Shown: positions 33,376 to 44,020 of the stretch, in pieces
Position numbering within the stretch: the stretch's first letter is position 1
How the letters are laid out: the number at the start of each line of letters is the position of its first letter
Origin: Diploptera punctata
Lineage: Eukaryota; Arthropoda; Insecta; Blattodea; Blaberidae
Length of the DNA stretch: 64,000 nucleotides
Direction of reading: 5' to 3'
Assembly (NCBI GenBank): GCA_030220185.1
Contig: JASPKZ010003844.1
Coordinates: 186,001-250,000 of the forward strand
Notes under the pieces: model-generated
Told to the model about the DNA's origin: nothing
Databases searched by the model: none
Seen by the model: only the letters and a program-made list of their open reading frames with translations
Translations under genes and position numbers: made by a program

Positions 33376-34596
33376 TACTACTATGAACAGACCGACGGAG
33401 TAGCCATGGGCAGTCCTCTAAGCCCAGTAGTAGCGAACTTTTTCATGGAGAAATTCGAAACAGAAGCACTAAAAACAGCTCCCAAGTCTCCAGAACATTG
33501 GTTTCGCTATGTTGATGACACATTCGTAGTATGGAGACATGGCAGTGAAGAATTGGAACGTTTCCTTCAACACCTTAACAGCAGACACAACAAAATACAG
33601 TTCACTATGGAAAAAGAAGATAATGGAAGACTTCCTTTCCTGGATGTTCAAATAATAAGGACTGGCAATGGGGAAATTCAACATACAGTTTACAGAAAAC
33701 CTACACACACAGACCGATATCTGCACAAAGACTCTAACCACCATCCAAGACAAAAGCGAGGTGTCATTAAGACACTGTTCGACAGAGCGACTAAGTTATG
33801 CCAACCACAACACCTTAAACAAGAACAACACCATCTGTTCAATTGTTTCCAGAAAAATGGCTACACATCCAAGGAAATAAGACAAACCATACATCCACGA
33901 AGACAGCACGTCAGAATGGATAACACGCCCTCAACCAGCATAGCCTACTTACCATATGTACAAAGAGTCACAGATCGTATCGGAAAACTCCTACGAAAAT
34001 ACAACATAAAAACAGTTTACAGACCTACAAGAAAAATAGAAGACTGCCTTCGCTCAGCTAAGGATCCTCGGCCACCTCTCTCCACTTGCGGCGTATATCG
34101 ACTTCCTTGTTCGTGCGGTAAACCATACATAGGGACCACGAAAAGAAGTATAGCCACCCGTTTATCTGAACATAAAAGAAACTGCAGACAAGGAGAAGAA
34201 ATGGATAAATCGGCTGTAGCAGAACATGCCATTATGAATGGACACCAGATTCTATTCGATGATACACAAGTTTTAGCCACAACTTCCTACTATTTCCCTA
34301 GATTATACCGAGAGGCTATAGAAATATACAAGCATAAAGAAAATATTAACAGAAAAGAGGAAGGTATCAAATTGCCTAAGGCCTGGTACCATACACTAGA
34401 AAATAAATGCATCAACACTAGGGACAACAAGGAGACGACCATTAGCCAATCAGCAAGAGCCACGCCCACTCACCCTGCTCCCACCACTAGTATCAATACA
34501 ACGTCCACAACGTCAGCAGAGCTCACTCTAAGTAGATCTTCCGACCAGGAAACACGCCTAGAAGCACTCGCCACTGAAGATGCCCTCCGCAGTTGA
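33376..34596 (+). CDS. Penelope-like RT with GIY-YIG endonuclease, 5'-truncated
   Basis: A 396-codon frame from an internal ATG (33406); coding sequence runs in frame from the junction at 33376 (YYYEQTDGVAMG). Residues 1-40 hold the RT palm motif MGSPLSPVVANFF and catalytic YVDD (35-38); a PFLD block is near 77-80. A GIY-YIG nuclease follows: GVY 229-231, YIG 241-243, then the conserved R and H of TRLSEH and E273. The N-terminal half of RT is missing, so the copy is dead on arrival although this frame has no internal stop. The absence of stops and near-identical arms suggest recent insertion. Confidence 0.93.
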   Translation, partial: YYYEQTDGVAMGSPLSPVVANFFMEKFETEALKTAPKSPEHWFRYVDDTFVVWRHGSEELERFLQHLNSRHNKIQFTMEKEDNGRLPFLDVQIIRTGNGEIQHTVYRKPTHTDRYLHKDSNHHPRQKRGVIKTLFDRATKLCQPQHLKQEQHHLFNCFQKNGYTSKEIRQTIHPRRQHVRMDNTPSTSIAYLPYVQRVTDRIGKLLRKYNIKTVYRPTRKIEDCLRSAKDPRPPLSTCGVYRLPCSCGKPYIGTTKRSIATRLSEHKRNCRQGEEMDKSAVAEHAIMNGHQILFDDTQVLATTSYYFPRLYREAIEIYKHKENINRKEEGIKLPKAWYHTLENKCINTRDNKETTISQSARATPTHPAPTTSINTTSTTSAELTLSRSSDQETRLEALATEDALRS

Positions 34597-34608
34597 GGGC
34601 GAAACGTC
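34574..34608 (+). ncRNA. Hammerhead-like ribozyme core, right arm
   Basis: Order CTGAAGA (34574-34580), stem II GCCCTC/GAGGGC around CGCAGTT, GAAAC (34601-34605), then GTC (34606-34608). This is the order of a type I hammerhead with almost no stem III; small hammerheads of this kind in Penelope elements are known to cleave as dimers, and the central ACGT is self-complementary. Short stem I pairing CCA/TGG is visible. One extra T lies between CTGAAGA and stem II, so activity is unproven. Confidence 0.6.
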
Positions 34609-35050
34609 TGGTATCAACACCAACTATGGACCACGGCCACAGAACCCGGAATCACACAACATTATGATTACCGGCCGTGAAAGCCTGCATTCAACTCTTA
34701 TATACTATTTTAAAAGTGGGAATTAATTTTAGTTCCTGAATTACCTTACATTTTTCACGAATACTAAGAGTTCAGTTTTAAGCTCTGATACCCATAGCTG
34801 CAGTACGTAGTACTCCACGTATTCTCTAACACCAAAAAAATGAATGTCGGTTTTATTCAGGACATCTGAGACATACAATAATAACAACACTGAATGCAAA
34901 TATATTGTATTAATTAGAGAGACTAAATTGAGGTTCCCGCGATCATTACAAAAACTACAAAATATCTGAATACATTACGTTATATATACACACTTTTGAG
35001 GGATCTGTTTGTAATGTAATGACTCTTTATGTACATTTTTTATTTTATAA

Positions 35051-35385
35051 TATCCATAGTAATTCTGCCCGAAGGCAAGTCCTTCAATACAATCATAACA
35101 TTTTCATGCTATGCTTGCAGTTTTACTAGGAAATTGTAGGTGTGGTAGCTTCCCGTTGCTTTCCACACCGGTGAAGGATGATAATGATGATGATAATGAT
35201 AAGGGTGATGATGGCCATATGATTTCGGGGACCGTTTGGGCCTTAAGGTTTTCCTGATATTTGTCTTACAGGTGAGGAAAACCCCCGATAAAAACTTCAC
35301 CCAGAAAAACTGCCCCGACCGGGGATCGAACCCGGGCCCGCTGCGTGATAAGGCAGCACGCTACCTCGAGAGCACAGCGGTGGAC
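35051..35385 (-). repeat. SINE family B, full-length inverse copy
   Basis: From the (GGAT)-type tail at left (ATCCATAGTAATTCTGCC) to the tRNA-like head at right (AGCACAGCGGTGGAC). Confidence 0.85.
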
Positions 35386-35489
35386 ATATTTAATATTATC
35401 AAGGATAAAATTATTGAAATCATACCACCACATTTGGGTTATAAAATGGGAAACACTAGATTTCACCTAATATGTTACGCAGGTTGATG

Positions 35490-36480
35490 TTCTCCTTTCA
35501 GAATCTGAAGATAATTTACAAAGATCTTTACATCAATTTAATATAAATGTCAGAAAATACAATATGGAAATTAACACGAATAAGACAAAATGCTTAACAA
35601 TATCAAAAGAACCAGTAAGATGCAAATTATAAGTAGAAAGAAAAATTATAGACCAATATCAGAATCTAATTATTTAGGTGTATTAATAACAAACACTAAA
35701 CATTTAATAAAAAAAGTAAAGAAAAAAGCTGATAGAGCACCACAAATATCAGGGTATATGAAAGATTTAATTTGGCGCAACAAACATAAATGTCAATAGA
35801 AAGCAAAATCCGCATATACAAAACGATAGTTCGACCAGTTATCGTATATGGTGCAAAAACTAGGGCTGATACAACAAAAACTAAACAAATAATAAGCACA
35901 TGTGAAATGAAAATCTTACGAACTATTCAGGAGAAAACATAATTTGATAAAATACACAACACAGAAATTAGGGACAAATGCCATATTCAGTCCACCGCTG
36001 TGGTCTCGAGGTAGCGTGCTGCCTTGTCACGCAGCGGGCCCGGGTTCGATCCCCGGTCGGGGCAGTTTTTCTGGGTGAGGTTTTTATCGGAGTTTTTCCT
36101 CACCTGTAAGACAAATGTCAGGAAAACTTTAAGGCCCAAACGGTCTCCGAAATCATATGGCCATCATCATTATCATCATCATCATCCTTCACCGGTGTGG
36201 AAAGCAACGGGAAGATACCACACCTACAATTCCCTAGTAAAGCTGCAAGCATAACATGGAAATGTTATGATTGCAGTGAAGGACCTGCCTTCGGACAGAA
36301 TTACTATGGATGGATGTCATATTCAAGACATAACCAAATTTATTATAGATAGACGAAAATGTTTGAAGGGTCATATAGAAAGAATGGAAGAAAACCGACT
36401 TGCAAAAAGAGCTAAAGAAGATAGACCAATGGAGGGAGAAGAACAAGAGGAAGACCAGCCAAGAGATGGATAGACAGTGA
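35490..36480 (+). pseudogene. LINE RT C-terminus interrupted by a SINE
   Basis: Left part 35490-35989 encodes NMEINTNKTKCLTISKEP and later pieces in changing frames; right part 36318-36480 resumes with FKGHIERMEENRLA-like sequence (frame 36267-36473). The interruption is the SINE at 35990-36317, with an 8-bp duplication CATATTCA on either side. Inactive. Confidence 0.75.
35990..36317 (+). repeat. SINE family B, full-length with target duplication
   Basis: Starts GTCCACCGCTGTGGTC and ends in GGATGGATG, inside a LINE. Flanked by CATATTCA (35982-35989, 36318-36325). This copy fixes the ends of the family: about 328 bp, tRNA-like head, GAT-rich centre, (GGAT)n tail. Confidence 0.9.
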
Positions 36481-37921
36481 ATGCACATTCAATACGTCTT
36501 CCTCCGAGGAGTGATTTTGGAAATAAACAGGATGAAAATCCTGCAAATTATGTTTAAGAAGAAGAAAAAGTTTATAATATTCTAATCAAAATAAATATTT
36601 AAATTAATAAATAAAACAATCACAGTTTTATATGATTTTTCATAAATAAGCATTGGTAATATCAATACACTGTACCTTCATCATCATAATTACAAATACA
36701 TTTTCTATTTACTTATTTTCTACTTGTGAAAATGTATGTAAACAAATGTAACCAAACAATAAAAGTAAACAAATTATATAGCAACGTATAAAATATAAAA
36801 TACATTTTTTATAAATTTAATATTTAGATCTAGGCCTAATTGGAAATTGAATAACTCATTACTTTTCTTTAACTTATTTATTTCTAAAAGATCTAGTCTT
36901 TCTTTTTTTCCTCCTTTGTTACGAATTGGAAAAAAACTTTAAAATCTGAATTAAAACAATGTTAAAATTCAAATGAGAGATTAAACGCAGTTCGAGATTT
37001 CTATTATATGCTCTCATATCATACGAGAAATAAACTGTCTGCCTGTTTGGCCTATATAAACCTTGTCGCATGTGCTACAATCTATATACACCTGACAACT
37101 GTTCCTTCTTATTTTAGTTTCATTATTATATTTTGTAAAGTTTTATTAGGACTTTATCAATAATTTGAAAATTATCTGAACTTACAAAATCCGAAGTTTT
37201 GCCAATAAAATCATCTTTATTCAAAGCTATCAAAAGTTTGTTTTGTCTACGCGTGTCAAAACAATGTTATTATCTAATGTTTTATTAATATTAATATTTT
37301 TACATATCTAATTATAAAACTATGTAACGTGACTATTTTTTCTACAGTCATTAATGCTTTTTGTGAAAGTGTATTTTTCTAACTCAACATTAACATGTCC
37401 TACATTTTCATCGTTTAAAATCAATTCACGTCCGACACCTAAATTTGTCAGTAAAATATTACTATTGTCAACATTAAAATTAAATTTAAAATCTTTATAT
37501 AATAAATTTATTTAATTATTTGTAAAATATCTACCAGAAATATTAACAAACCGATCTAAAGATTTGTGATTGGAAAAAACTATTAGTATCTCCACATTTT
37601 TTTAAACAATGCAATTTAGAAAGTTTTTTTTTTTGAGTTAACAATTTCTTATCAATTAAGAAACTTATTTTATTCTTGTCGTAAAAGCTATACTATTTAA
37701 TCTAAACGTTAGTTCAGAAAGTACGTACACCAAATATACACTTCAAACATATCATCTATTAAATTTGGTCATTGTTTTAATTCAGATTTTAAAGTTTTAC
37801 ATGTTTGTAGCAAAAGAAAAAACTAGATATTTTAGAAAATTTATAAATATATAAATCAAAGAAAAGTAACAAGTTATTATATTCCCAATTATATCTAAAT
37901 TATTCACATCTGTTAAATTTA

Positions 37922-38225
37922 TTTATTTATTTGTATAATACCACCAGGTTGTCTTTTATGACATTTCTGGCTTTCTCCCCTGGCATTGGCGAAATTGTAA
38001 TCCATTTCTTAGGTTGGGGCACCCTGGAAGGCGGAGTTACCTTACCCGGATGATGTGATGGATGATAAATGACAATGAAGTACCAGGGGGAGTTCTTAAC
38101 CTAAATACCAGACCACGGGCAACCACAGGATAATTCCCTTTAAGGAAAAATTCTCATGGTTAGACCGAGAATTGAACCCGGAACCTGTAATCAGAAACGC
38201 TGACCACTAGCCCATGAAGCTGGTC
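37922..38225 (-). repeat. SINE family D, full-length with target duplication
   Basis: Flanked by a 13-bp duplication TCTGTTAAATTTA (37909-37921, 38226-38238). Tail at left (TTTA-rich), tRNA-like head at right (ATTGAACCCGG in inverse). Inserted into the Penelope relic. Confidence 0.85.
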
Positions 38226-38378
38226 TCTGTTAAATTTATAAAAAAATGTATTTTATGTTTTATACATGGGTATATAGCCTAATTTGTTTACTTTTTGTTT
38301 ATATTGTATTGCTTGGTTACATTTTTGTTTACATAAATTTTCATAAATAATTATTTTATTTGTAATTATGATATTCAT

Positions 38379-38404
38379 CTGATGAAGATACAGTATATTG
38401 AAAC
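38379..38404 (+). ncRNA. Hammerhead-like core at end of second Penelope relic
   Basis: Canonical CTGATGA (38379-38385) and GAAAC (38400-38404) followed by self-complementary AGCT. The intervening stem II is weak (three A/T pairs around CAG). A decayed ribozyme is plausible. Confidence 0.45.
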
Positions 38405-38499
38405 AGCTGTTACGAATGTTTAATAAAAGTAAGTATTTATGAAAATAATACAAAACTGTGATAGTTTTATTTAATAAATGCATAATGGATTTTCACAAA

Positions 38500-39154
38500 G
38501 TGAACATCAAATCAATTGATTATTATTAAATACTTGAATATGCTGAGTGAATAAATGGAAAACATAATAATATTATATCTACGAAAATATTATCATCATT
38601 ATCATCACCATCATCATAGGTTGCACTTTTAAACCCTGGCAACTGTCAAGATCTTCATCCATTCATCCCTACCCTTCCTTCTCCATAAAATTTGTTGTGT
38701 GTTTTATGAAAAATATTAAACTGAAGGGTAAGATTATTGAACACTGTCACTGTGTTGTAATTTTACGCATACGATTAGAGATCCCGGATTCGATCCCCGG
38801 CTGTAACAATAAAAGTGAACCGAGTACTATAAGAGCTACTCCAATATAATGTTAGTAGGTTATTGATTGGTGGGACGATAAGTACACAGACTACTTCCTC
38901 ATCGTGAACTTAGCTTGTTATGAAGATATTTATGGTTTAGGTTTCAAACAGGTTCTTAATTACTCTGGTAAAACAATGATTCGGGAAGTGTTAAGTGGAA
39001 CACACAATTTCTCATGTTTACTCAGTAAAACACTCTAACAAAATACATAATTATACACTATACACTTATCCTATAAGAAATCTTATTTTGTAGCATACCA
39101 TCAGAATCTGTAGAAATAATAATAGTAATAATAATAATAAGTAAAGTAAAGTAA
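38500..39154. other. AT-rich stretch, nothing recognised
   Basis: Includes a TCATCATCA-like run near 38594 and a tRNA-like box-B trace (CGGATTCGATCCCCGG near 38787), possibly the head of a decayed SINE. Confidence 0.35.
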
Positions 39155-39258
39155 TACAGGGAATGATTGGAAAACATTGACTGAGGATAGGGATGTATGG
39201 AGGGCTTATGTCCGCGCGGCCATGAACCTACGGGTTCGATAGTGCTAGTGAGTAAGTA
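39155..39258 (+). repeat. LINE group 1, 3' end only
   Basis: About 100 nt: CAGGGAATGATTGGAAAACA to CGATAGTGCTAGTGAGTAAG, then merging with the tail of the inverse SINE A. Confidence 0.75.
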
Positions 39259-39559
39259 AAGTAAAGTGATCCCACAACAGGGCCGGAGGTCCTTGGGGTA
39301 GTAGGAGGTTAAGGCTCCCACTTTTTTCTAGACAATCGGCACTTTATGTCAGCCGGGTTGTCAGCCCTGCGTGACGGCCGCCTTTACTCCCAGAACAAGC
39401 GTCTGGTACTCATTTCAGTTAGAGGCTGAGTCGACCCCAGGGTCATAGTGCCGCCAGAGGGTTTGGGTCAGTCTAAAAATCCTGACCCCAACGGGAGTTG
39501 AACTCTCGACCCTCCGGCTTGTAGCTCAGTGCCTTAACCACTACGCTACGGCGTGCCCC
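39259..39559 (-). repeat. SINE family A, inverse copy
   Basis: Tail TAAAGTAAAGTGATCCC at left, tRNA-like head at right (GCTACGGCGTGCC). It abuts the LINE 3' end tail-to-tail through similar GTAA repeats. Confidence 0.85.
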
Positions 39560-39705
39560 AATAATAATAATAGTAATAATAATAATAGTAATAATAATTA
39601 CAATAATAATAATAGTAATAATAGTGATGATAATGATAATGATAATAATGATAATAATAATAATAATAATAATAATTAATAATAATAATAATAATAATAG
39701 AAGAA
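39560..39705. repeat. (AAT)n/(GAT)n microsatellite
   Basis: Long imperfect run of AAT, AGT and GAT triplets. Confidence 0.9.
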
Positions 39706-39779
39706 GAATAACATGAATTTCAAGAAGTTATAAAGTCAAAAACAGCTTAATACGGGAAACTACGCAAGTTGAAAAAAAA

Positions 39780-40015
39780 AATATATATTGGAAAAAATAG
39801 AAGAAAAACGTTTGAAATGGTATGGACACCTCATAAGAATGGAAGAAGAGAGAATACCAAAGAAGATCCTTAATTGGAAAGCTAATGGAAGAAGTGGAAG
39901 AGGCAGACCTAGAGAACGTTGGATGGATGGAGTGAGGAGAAGTATGGGCTAGAGATTGAGGGAAGAAGATGCTCTAGAGAGGAACCTCTGGCGACAAATC
40001 ACTTTGGGTTGAAGG
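39780..40015 (+). pseudogene. LINE RT C-terminus (separate group)
   Basis: Reads LEKIEEKRLKWYGHLIRMEE, then ERIPKKILNWKANG, GRSGRGRPRERWMDGVRRSM, a stop, and EEDALERNLWRQITLG. This C-terminal WYGH/GRPRERW arrangement is common in insect RTE-like elements. Confidence 0.7.
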
Positions 40016-40059
40016 AGAAACACTGTATTGTGGAATACTCCTAATTAAAAGAAATCATA

Positions 40060-40850
40060 GATGTACTATTGGGCGATAGCGAGAAGATACTAAGGACCAA
40101 CACACACACACTATTGAGTAACACTAAGAAATTGGGACTGGAAGTAAATATCAATAAAACTAAATATAGGCCTATGGTCACACATATGAATACATTAGCC
40201 TATATAATGGAAATGGACAGCTAATAACAAATACCTACGAACAATAATCACAAATAGGAATGAGATACACAAAGTAATTAAACATAGTCTCAATAATAGA
40301 AACGCGTGTTATTATGCATTACAGGGACTCTTGACGTCTCAACTCCTTAAAAAAGACGTTAAACTGAAAATATATAAAACTATTATTCTACCAGTTATAT
40401 GATATGGATGCAAAACATGGATTCTTACTTTAAGGGAAGAAAGGAGATTACGAGTATTTGAGAATAAAGTTCTTAAGAAAATTTTTGGACCAAAGAGAGA
40501 CGAACAGACAGGCGAATGGAGAAGACTACATAAATGTGAACTACACAGTTTTTATAAGAAGCCAGATATAATAAAAATAGTTAAGTCTCATAGACTGCGA
40601 TGGACAGGAGATGTGGCACGAATGGGGAAAGAAAGACGTGCATGGAAGCTTCTTGTAGAAAAACCAGAGGGAAAACGCCCAGTTGGTAGACCAATAATGA
40701 GGTGAGAGAATAACATTAACCATTTGAGGGAAATAGTTTATACAGAGAATGATTGGAAAACTTTACCTCAGCATAGGAAAGTATGGAGAGCTTATGTCCG
40801 CGCGACTATGAATCTACGAATCGGATACTGCCAGTGAGTGGCACTAGTTA
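40060..40850 (+). pseudogene. LINE group 1, RT palm to 3' end, decayed
   Basis: From just after the YADD box (LLGDSEKILRTNTHTLLSN) through KLGLEVNINKTKY and ILTLREERRLRVFENKVLKK to the 3' end (ATACTGCCAGTGAGTGGC). Several stops and frame changes. Confidence 0.75.
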
Positions 40851-41054
40851 GTTACATAATATTAACACCATATTGACATACAAAACTTATTGTTTTGTTC
40901 GTTTGAGGGTTTAGATTCGCCTATATCGGCTACGAATCGAAGAGGGCGAATTCCTTCACCTAAGAATTTTTGCAGGGATAAGATTTTATATCAGATTATT
41001 ATTTAATTGGGGTTACATATATGTGCCACGGGACGGTTTAACTGAATAAGTAAT

Positions 41055-41290
41055 ACATAAGTAATAGTGTCACTATCGAGCCCGGAAGTTCACGGCCGCG
41101 CGGACATACGCTCTCCATACATCTCTATACTGACCTAATACTTTCCAATCAATCTCTGTATAATTCATCTTCCTCAAATAATGGTTAATTTATTCTCATA
41201 CCTAATTCTTGCCCTATTAGGCGCTCTCCTTCTGGTTTTCTTATAAGACGTTTCAATATCTTCTTTACCCTTCTAAGAGGACAGTCGCGC
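41055..41290 (-). pseudogene. LINE group 1, 3' fragment
   Basis: Inverse 3' end (GTGTCACTATCGAGCCCGG) through the GRP-RW region; frames broken. Confidence 0.65.
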
Positions 41291-41312
41291 CCTCAAATTG
41301 TTTTCAACAGGA

Positions 41313-41316
<4 letters not shown>

Positions 41317-41373
<57 letters not shown>

Positions 41374-41374
41374 G
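41317..41374. repeat. (AAT)n microsatellite
   Basis: Near-pure AAT run. Confidence 0.95.
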
Positions 41375-41419
41375 AAATAATTGTTATCATTGGATATTCA
41401 ATTAATTTTGTTACAGTTA

Positions 41420-42365
41420 TTACTGCTGGCATCTGGACCCATTACCACCACCCCTTGGGATACCTCGGCCAGAAGGCCCTACTCCCAAGTCCCAGAATTC
41501 TTGTCCTCCCTTTTCTACATCGCGATCACATTCAAGTTCACAGGCAATAAAACCAACACCTCAGGGAGAAGGTGTTGAAGTCGCAACTTCAGGGGAAATT
41601 ACTGAGCTACATCAGGTCGCTCATTCCTGATGACCCCACCGTTGGTCCACGGGCTCCATGAGCCTAGCCGGGAGGACTGCTGTCGCAGATCCACCGACCA
41701 TTTCCCTGTTCTGCCTCTAGGGACGCATCCTGCAGCCATTGTGAGACCGGCTAGGACTTAAGTCGTCAAGCCCCACAGTGTGAGATTATAGTACATCCAG
41801 GTACTCATCTCCTGGAGACCCCATAGTTGGTCCACGAGCCCGTAGGCTGAGTCGGGAGCCAGCACATTTGCTCCCCACTATACTGGTCCGAGCCGTGCCC
41901 TGGTCCGCCCCCCAGGGACGTGTCCTGTTGCCGTTATGGGCCGGCTAGGAGCTCGCAAGCTCCTACAGGTAAGCAAATGGTACACAGGGCGCTCATCTCC
42001 TGCCGAGTTCACGAGTCCCTTGGACTTAGCTGGGAGGACTGTCGAGCAGATCCACCGACTGTTCCCCCAGTGCACCAGCTGAGGACGTGTTTTGTTGCTT
42101 AAGTGGGTCCAGCCTGAGCATTAGTACGTCAGGTTGCTCAACTCCTGACGACCTCACAGATTGTCCTTGGGTCACCCGGTCCAGGAGTCGGCGCAAACCC
42201 CACATCCAAAAGACCGCGCTTTCACCGTTTCCGAGCTTACTGACCTGGTGGTGATTCCCAGCATTACGCCCGGTATGGTCCCAACCAGCCCGTTCGCAAG
42301 ACTAGGCCTTGTCGTGCCGCTGCTGTGAGTCCAGCCCACTGAGCAATGTAGGCATGAAGTGTTTA
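41420..42365. repeat. GC-rich island with degenerate tandem units
   Basis: About 0.95 kb of markedly GC-rich sequence in an AT-rich window. Units of roughly 180-200 bp recur from about 41607, 41793, 41977 and 42126, each with a CTCATCTCCTG-like start, a TTGGTCCACG-like block, and AGGGACGTGTCCTG-like and GGCCGGCTAGGA-like blocks. No convincing protein frame. It could be an untranslated or promoter part of a large retroelement, or a decayed satellite. Confidence 0.55.
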
Positions 42366-42504
42366 GGTTATACGAGGGGTAAAAGGAGAAACTCGCCCTC
42401 TACTGCCAATAAGGAAATTGTTGACGTAGGGGTGTACATCTGCCACAACCAATCACTGCTCTTGACGCAGCTATAACGCGCTAGTAAGGTTTGAAATTGC
42501 TGAG

Positions 42505-42560
42505 ATGTTGTCAGCTGTATGTCTGCTAACCGCATATATAAAGCGGCCCCTCCCACTGAA
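42505..42560 (+). promoter_or_regulatory. Possible TATA promoter
   Basis: CATATATAAAGCGGCCCC at 42533-42550 is a good TATA-box shape entering GC-rich sequence, beside the GC-rich island. No clear downstream gene; a LINE fragment starts at about 42690. Tentative. Confidence 0.25.
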
Positions 42561-42689
42561 TATCCATATCGGCAACATTGTCGTGAAAACGTCAGGGCCG
42601 GAGAAACAGTGGCTGGGGTATAGACTCTTTCTAAACAAACTGTTAAAAGGCGAGCGACCAATTAGAAGAATTTACATTCTAAGAGGTCC

Positions 42690-42930
42690 ATTCAAATTCA
42701 AGCATGCAAATAATTCTCGTAGACTGCGATAGGCAGGACATATGGCACGAATGGGGATTGAAAGAGCTCCTTGTAGGAAAACCAGAGGGAAAACAACCAG
42801 TTCGTAGACCAATAATAAGGCGAGGATGATTGAGGATGATTGGAAAACATTAGCTCAGGATGGTAATGTGTGGAGAGCTTATGTCTGCACGGTCATAACC
42901 CTACGGGGCTGATAGTGTCAGTAAGTTATT
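42690..42930 (+). pseudogene. LINE group 1, 3' fragment
   Basis: RRLR then a stop, AGHMARMGIERAP-like, GKTRGKTTS, and the 3' end GATAGTGTCAGTAAG. Confidence 0.65.
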
Positions 42931-42982
42931 TAGTTACTTTCGGAACTTTATGCTCATATGAAAAATATAAATAGATAAATAA

Positions 42983-43318
42983 TTTTTTTAGGATGGAAAA
43001 ATCCAAGGAGTAAGTCCTCCGGGAGGGACTTTAAGCCGTGGGTCCCGAGGCTGAAGATTTTCAGGCTCGTAAAAGATCCTTAAGCCTGAATGAAAAGACC
43101 TCTAAGCAAAGTTTACCAATTTTTCTCGTCCTAGTACTACCTTGGTTTCCTAGATGTCAGTATGAGGCGGAACGCTGACCACGGACCACTCAAATGACAT
43201 CTATAATAAAACAAGTGTAACTAAATTAGCATGGTTCAAATTCTTCCCTGTAGGGGGAGTGCGCCTAAATCTCTGTTAAGAGAAATATGGGCTTACAAGA
43301 TAGAAGAAGAAGAAGAAG
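42983..43318 (+). repeat. SINE family C lacking its head
   Basis: TTTTTAGGATGGAAAAATCC to TGGGCTTACAAGATAGAAG; tRNA-like head missing. Confidence 0.8.
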
Positions 43319-43319
43319 A

Positions 43320-43734
43320 TTATATGAATTAAACTCTACATATTATGCGACCTCGTGAGCCATTGAGAATTATTTAGAAAACTAGGAGAAGTAGATGAAA
43401 GTTTCTACTTGTTAAAACGCGTAATGAAAAGTCACGCAGAACTTTATTTCTCAAGGAAGTGTTATTTTTAATTGCAGTAACAAAACATGAGCTGCAACTT
43501 GTTAGAGTAGTCACTATACGCATTGTACTTTTGCCGACCTCCAAATCCTCTCTTCTGAAAAAGTCAACACAGATAAGAATTAACTTGCTAAAACACACAC
43601 TATCATTAGCGTTGCCATTTGGTGCATACTTGCCACACTTTTTGGTATTTCCAAGAAATCGCTAATGTGCGTGTAGGTGTATGAGTGTTCCAATGTCACC
43701 CAATATATTGATGGTGCTTTGGGTTCCATGCTAG
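43320..43734. other. No recognised feature
   Basis: Overlapping short open frames on both strands without motifs. Confidence 0.3.
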
Positions 43735-43737
43735 GCG

Positions 43738-43835
43738 AATAACTAACTAACCCACTTGCACTATAAAAGTCGTAGGTTCATGGCCGCGCGGACATAAGCT
43801 CTCCACTCATCCCTATCCTGAGTTAATGTTTTGGT
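43738..43835 (-). repeat. LINE group 1, 3' end only
   Basis: AACTAACTAACCCACTTGCA (inverse of the tandem tail) to ATCCTGAGTTAATGTTTTGG. Confidence 0.75.
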
Positions 43836-44020
43836 ATGGATTCCCTGAAGTAGTCTCCAGCCTGGAGAATCGAATAGGGGACTATTTTATCTCCGGAAAG
43901 TTTTATTCCAGTGGAACCCATGTCTGCGTTTCTTGACGGTTGTGTTTTTTACGGCGAAAGATCGGATAGGTGACGTTAATATCTTAATGACGTATACATT
44001 CAATATATTTTAATTGAGGC

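Larger units (their letters stand above)
32730..34690 (+). mobile_element. Penelope-like retroelement with long inverted repeats
   Basis: A 1961-bp insertion bounded by a perfect 18-bp duplication TCAACTCTTATATACTAT (32712-32729, 34691-34708). Left arm 32730-33375 is an almost exact inverse copy of 34015-34663, differing by a 3-nt indel (AGA) and very little else. Between them lies RT sequence. A 27-nt tail (34664-34690) follows the right arm only. The layout (partial coding body, inverted terminal repeat, variable-length target duplication) fits 5'-truncated Penelope-like elements. Confidence 0.93.
36604..38495 (-). mobile_element. Second, older Penelope-like element relic
   Basis: Inverse terminal sequences (36606-36650 with about 38432-38476) bracket minus-strand coding debris. 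In order on that strand: SLDRFVNISGRYFTNN and LYKDFKFNFN (N-terminal PLE block, about 37450-37600), ALNKDDFIGKTSDFVSSDNF (about 37150-37225, the KADKG/DY-type N-terminal RT block), then VYIDCSTCDKVYIGQTGRQF (about 37030-37095), the GIY-YIG start. The YxDD palm is absent, so there was an internal deletion. Interrupted by a SINE at 37922-38225. Confidence 0.75.

Noticed and set aside
33469..33753. Minus-strand open frame inside the Penelope body
   Set aside because: Shadow of the RT reading frame on the plus strand, with no motif of its own. The frames at 33113-33373 and 34017-34280 are likewise antisense to the endonuclease.
39560..39705. CRISPR-like array of short repeats
   Set aside because: It is a triplet microsatellite with no spacers, and the genome is clearly eukaryotic.
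41878..42102. Overlapping frames in the GC-rich island
   Set aside because: Long frames are expected in GC-rich DNA because stops are rare; they are not conserved between the tandem units.
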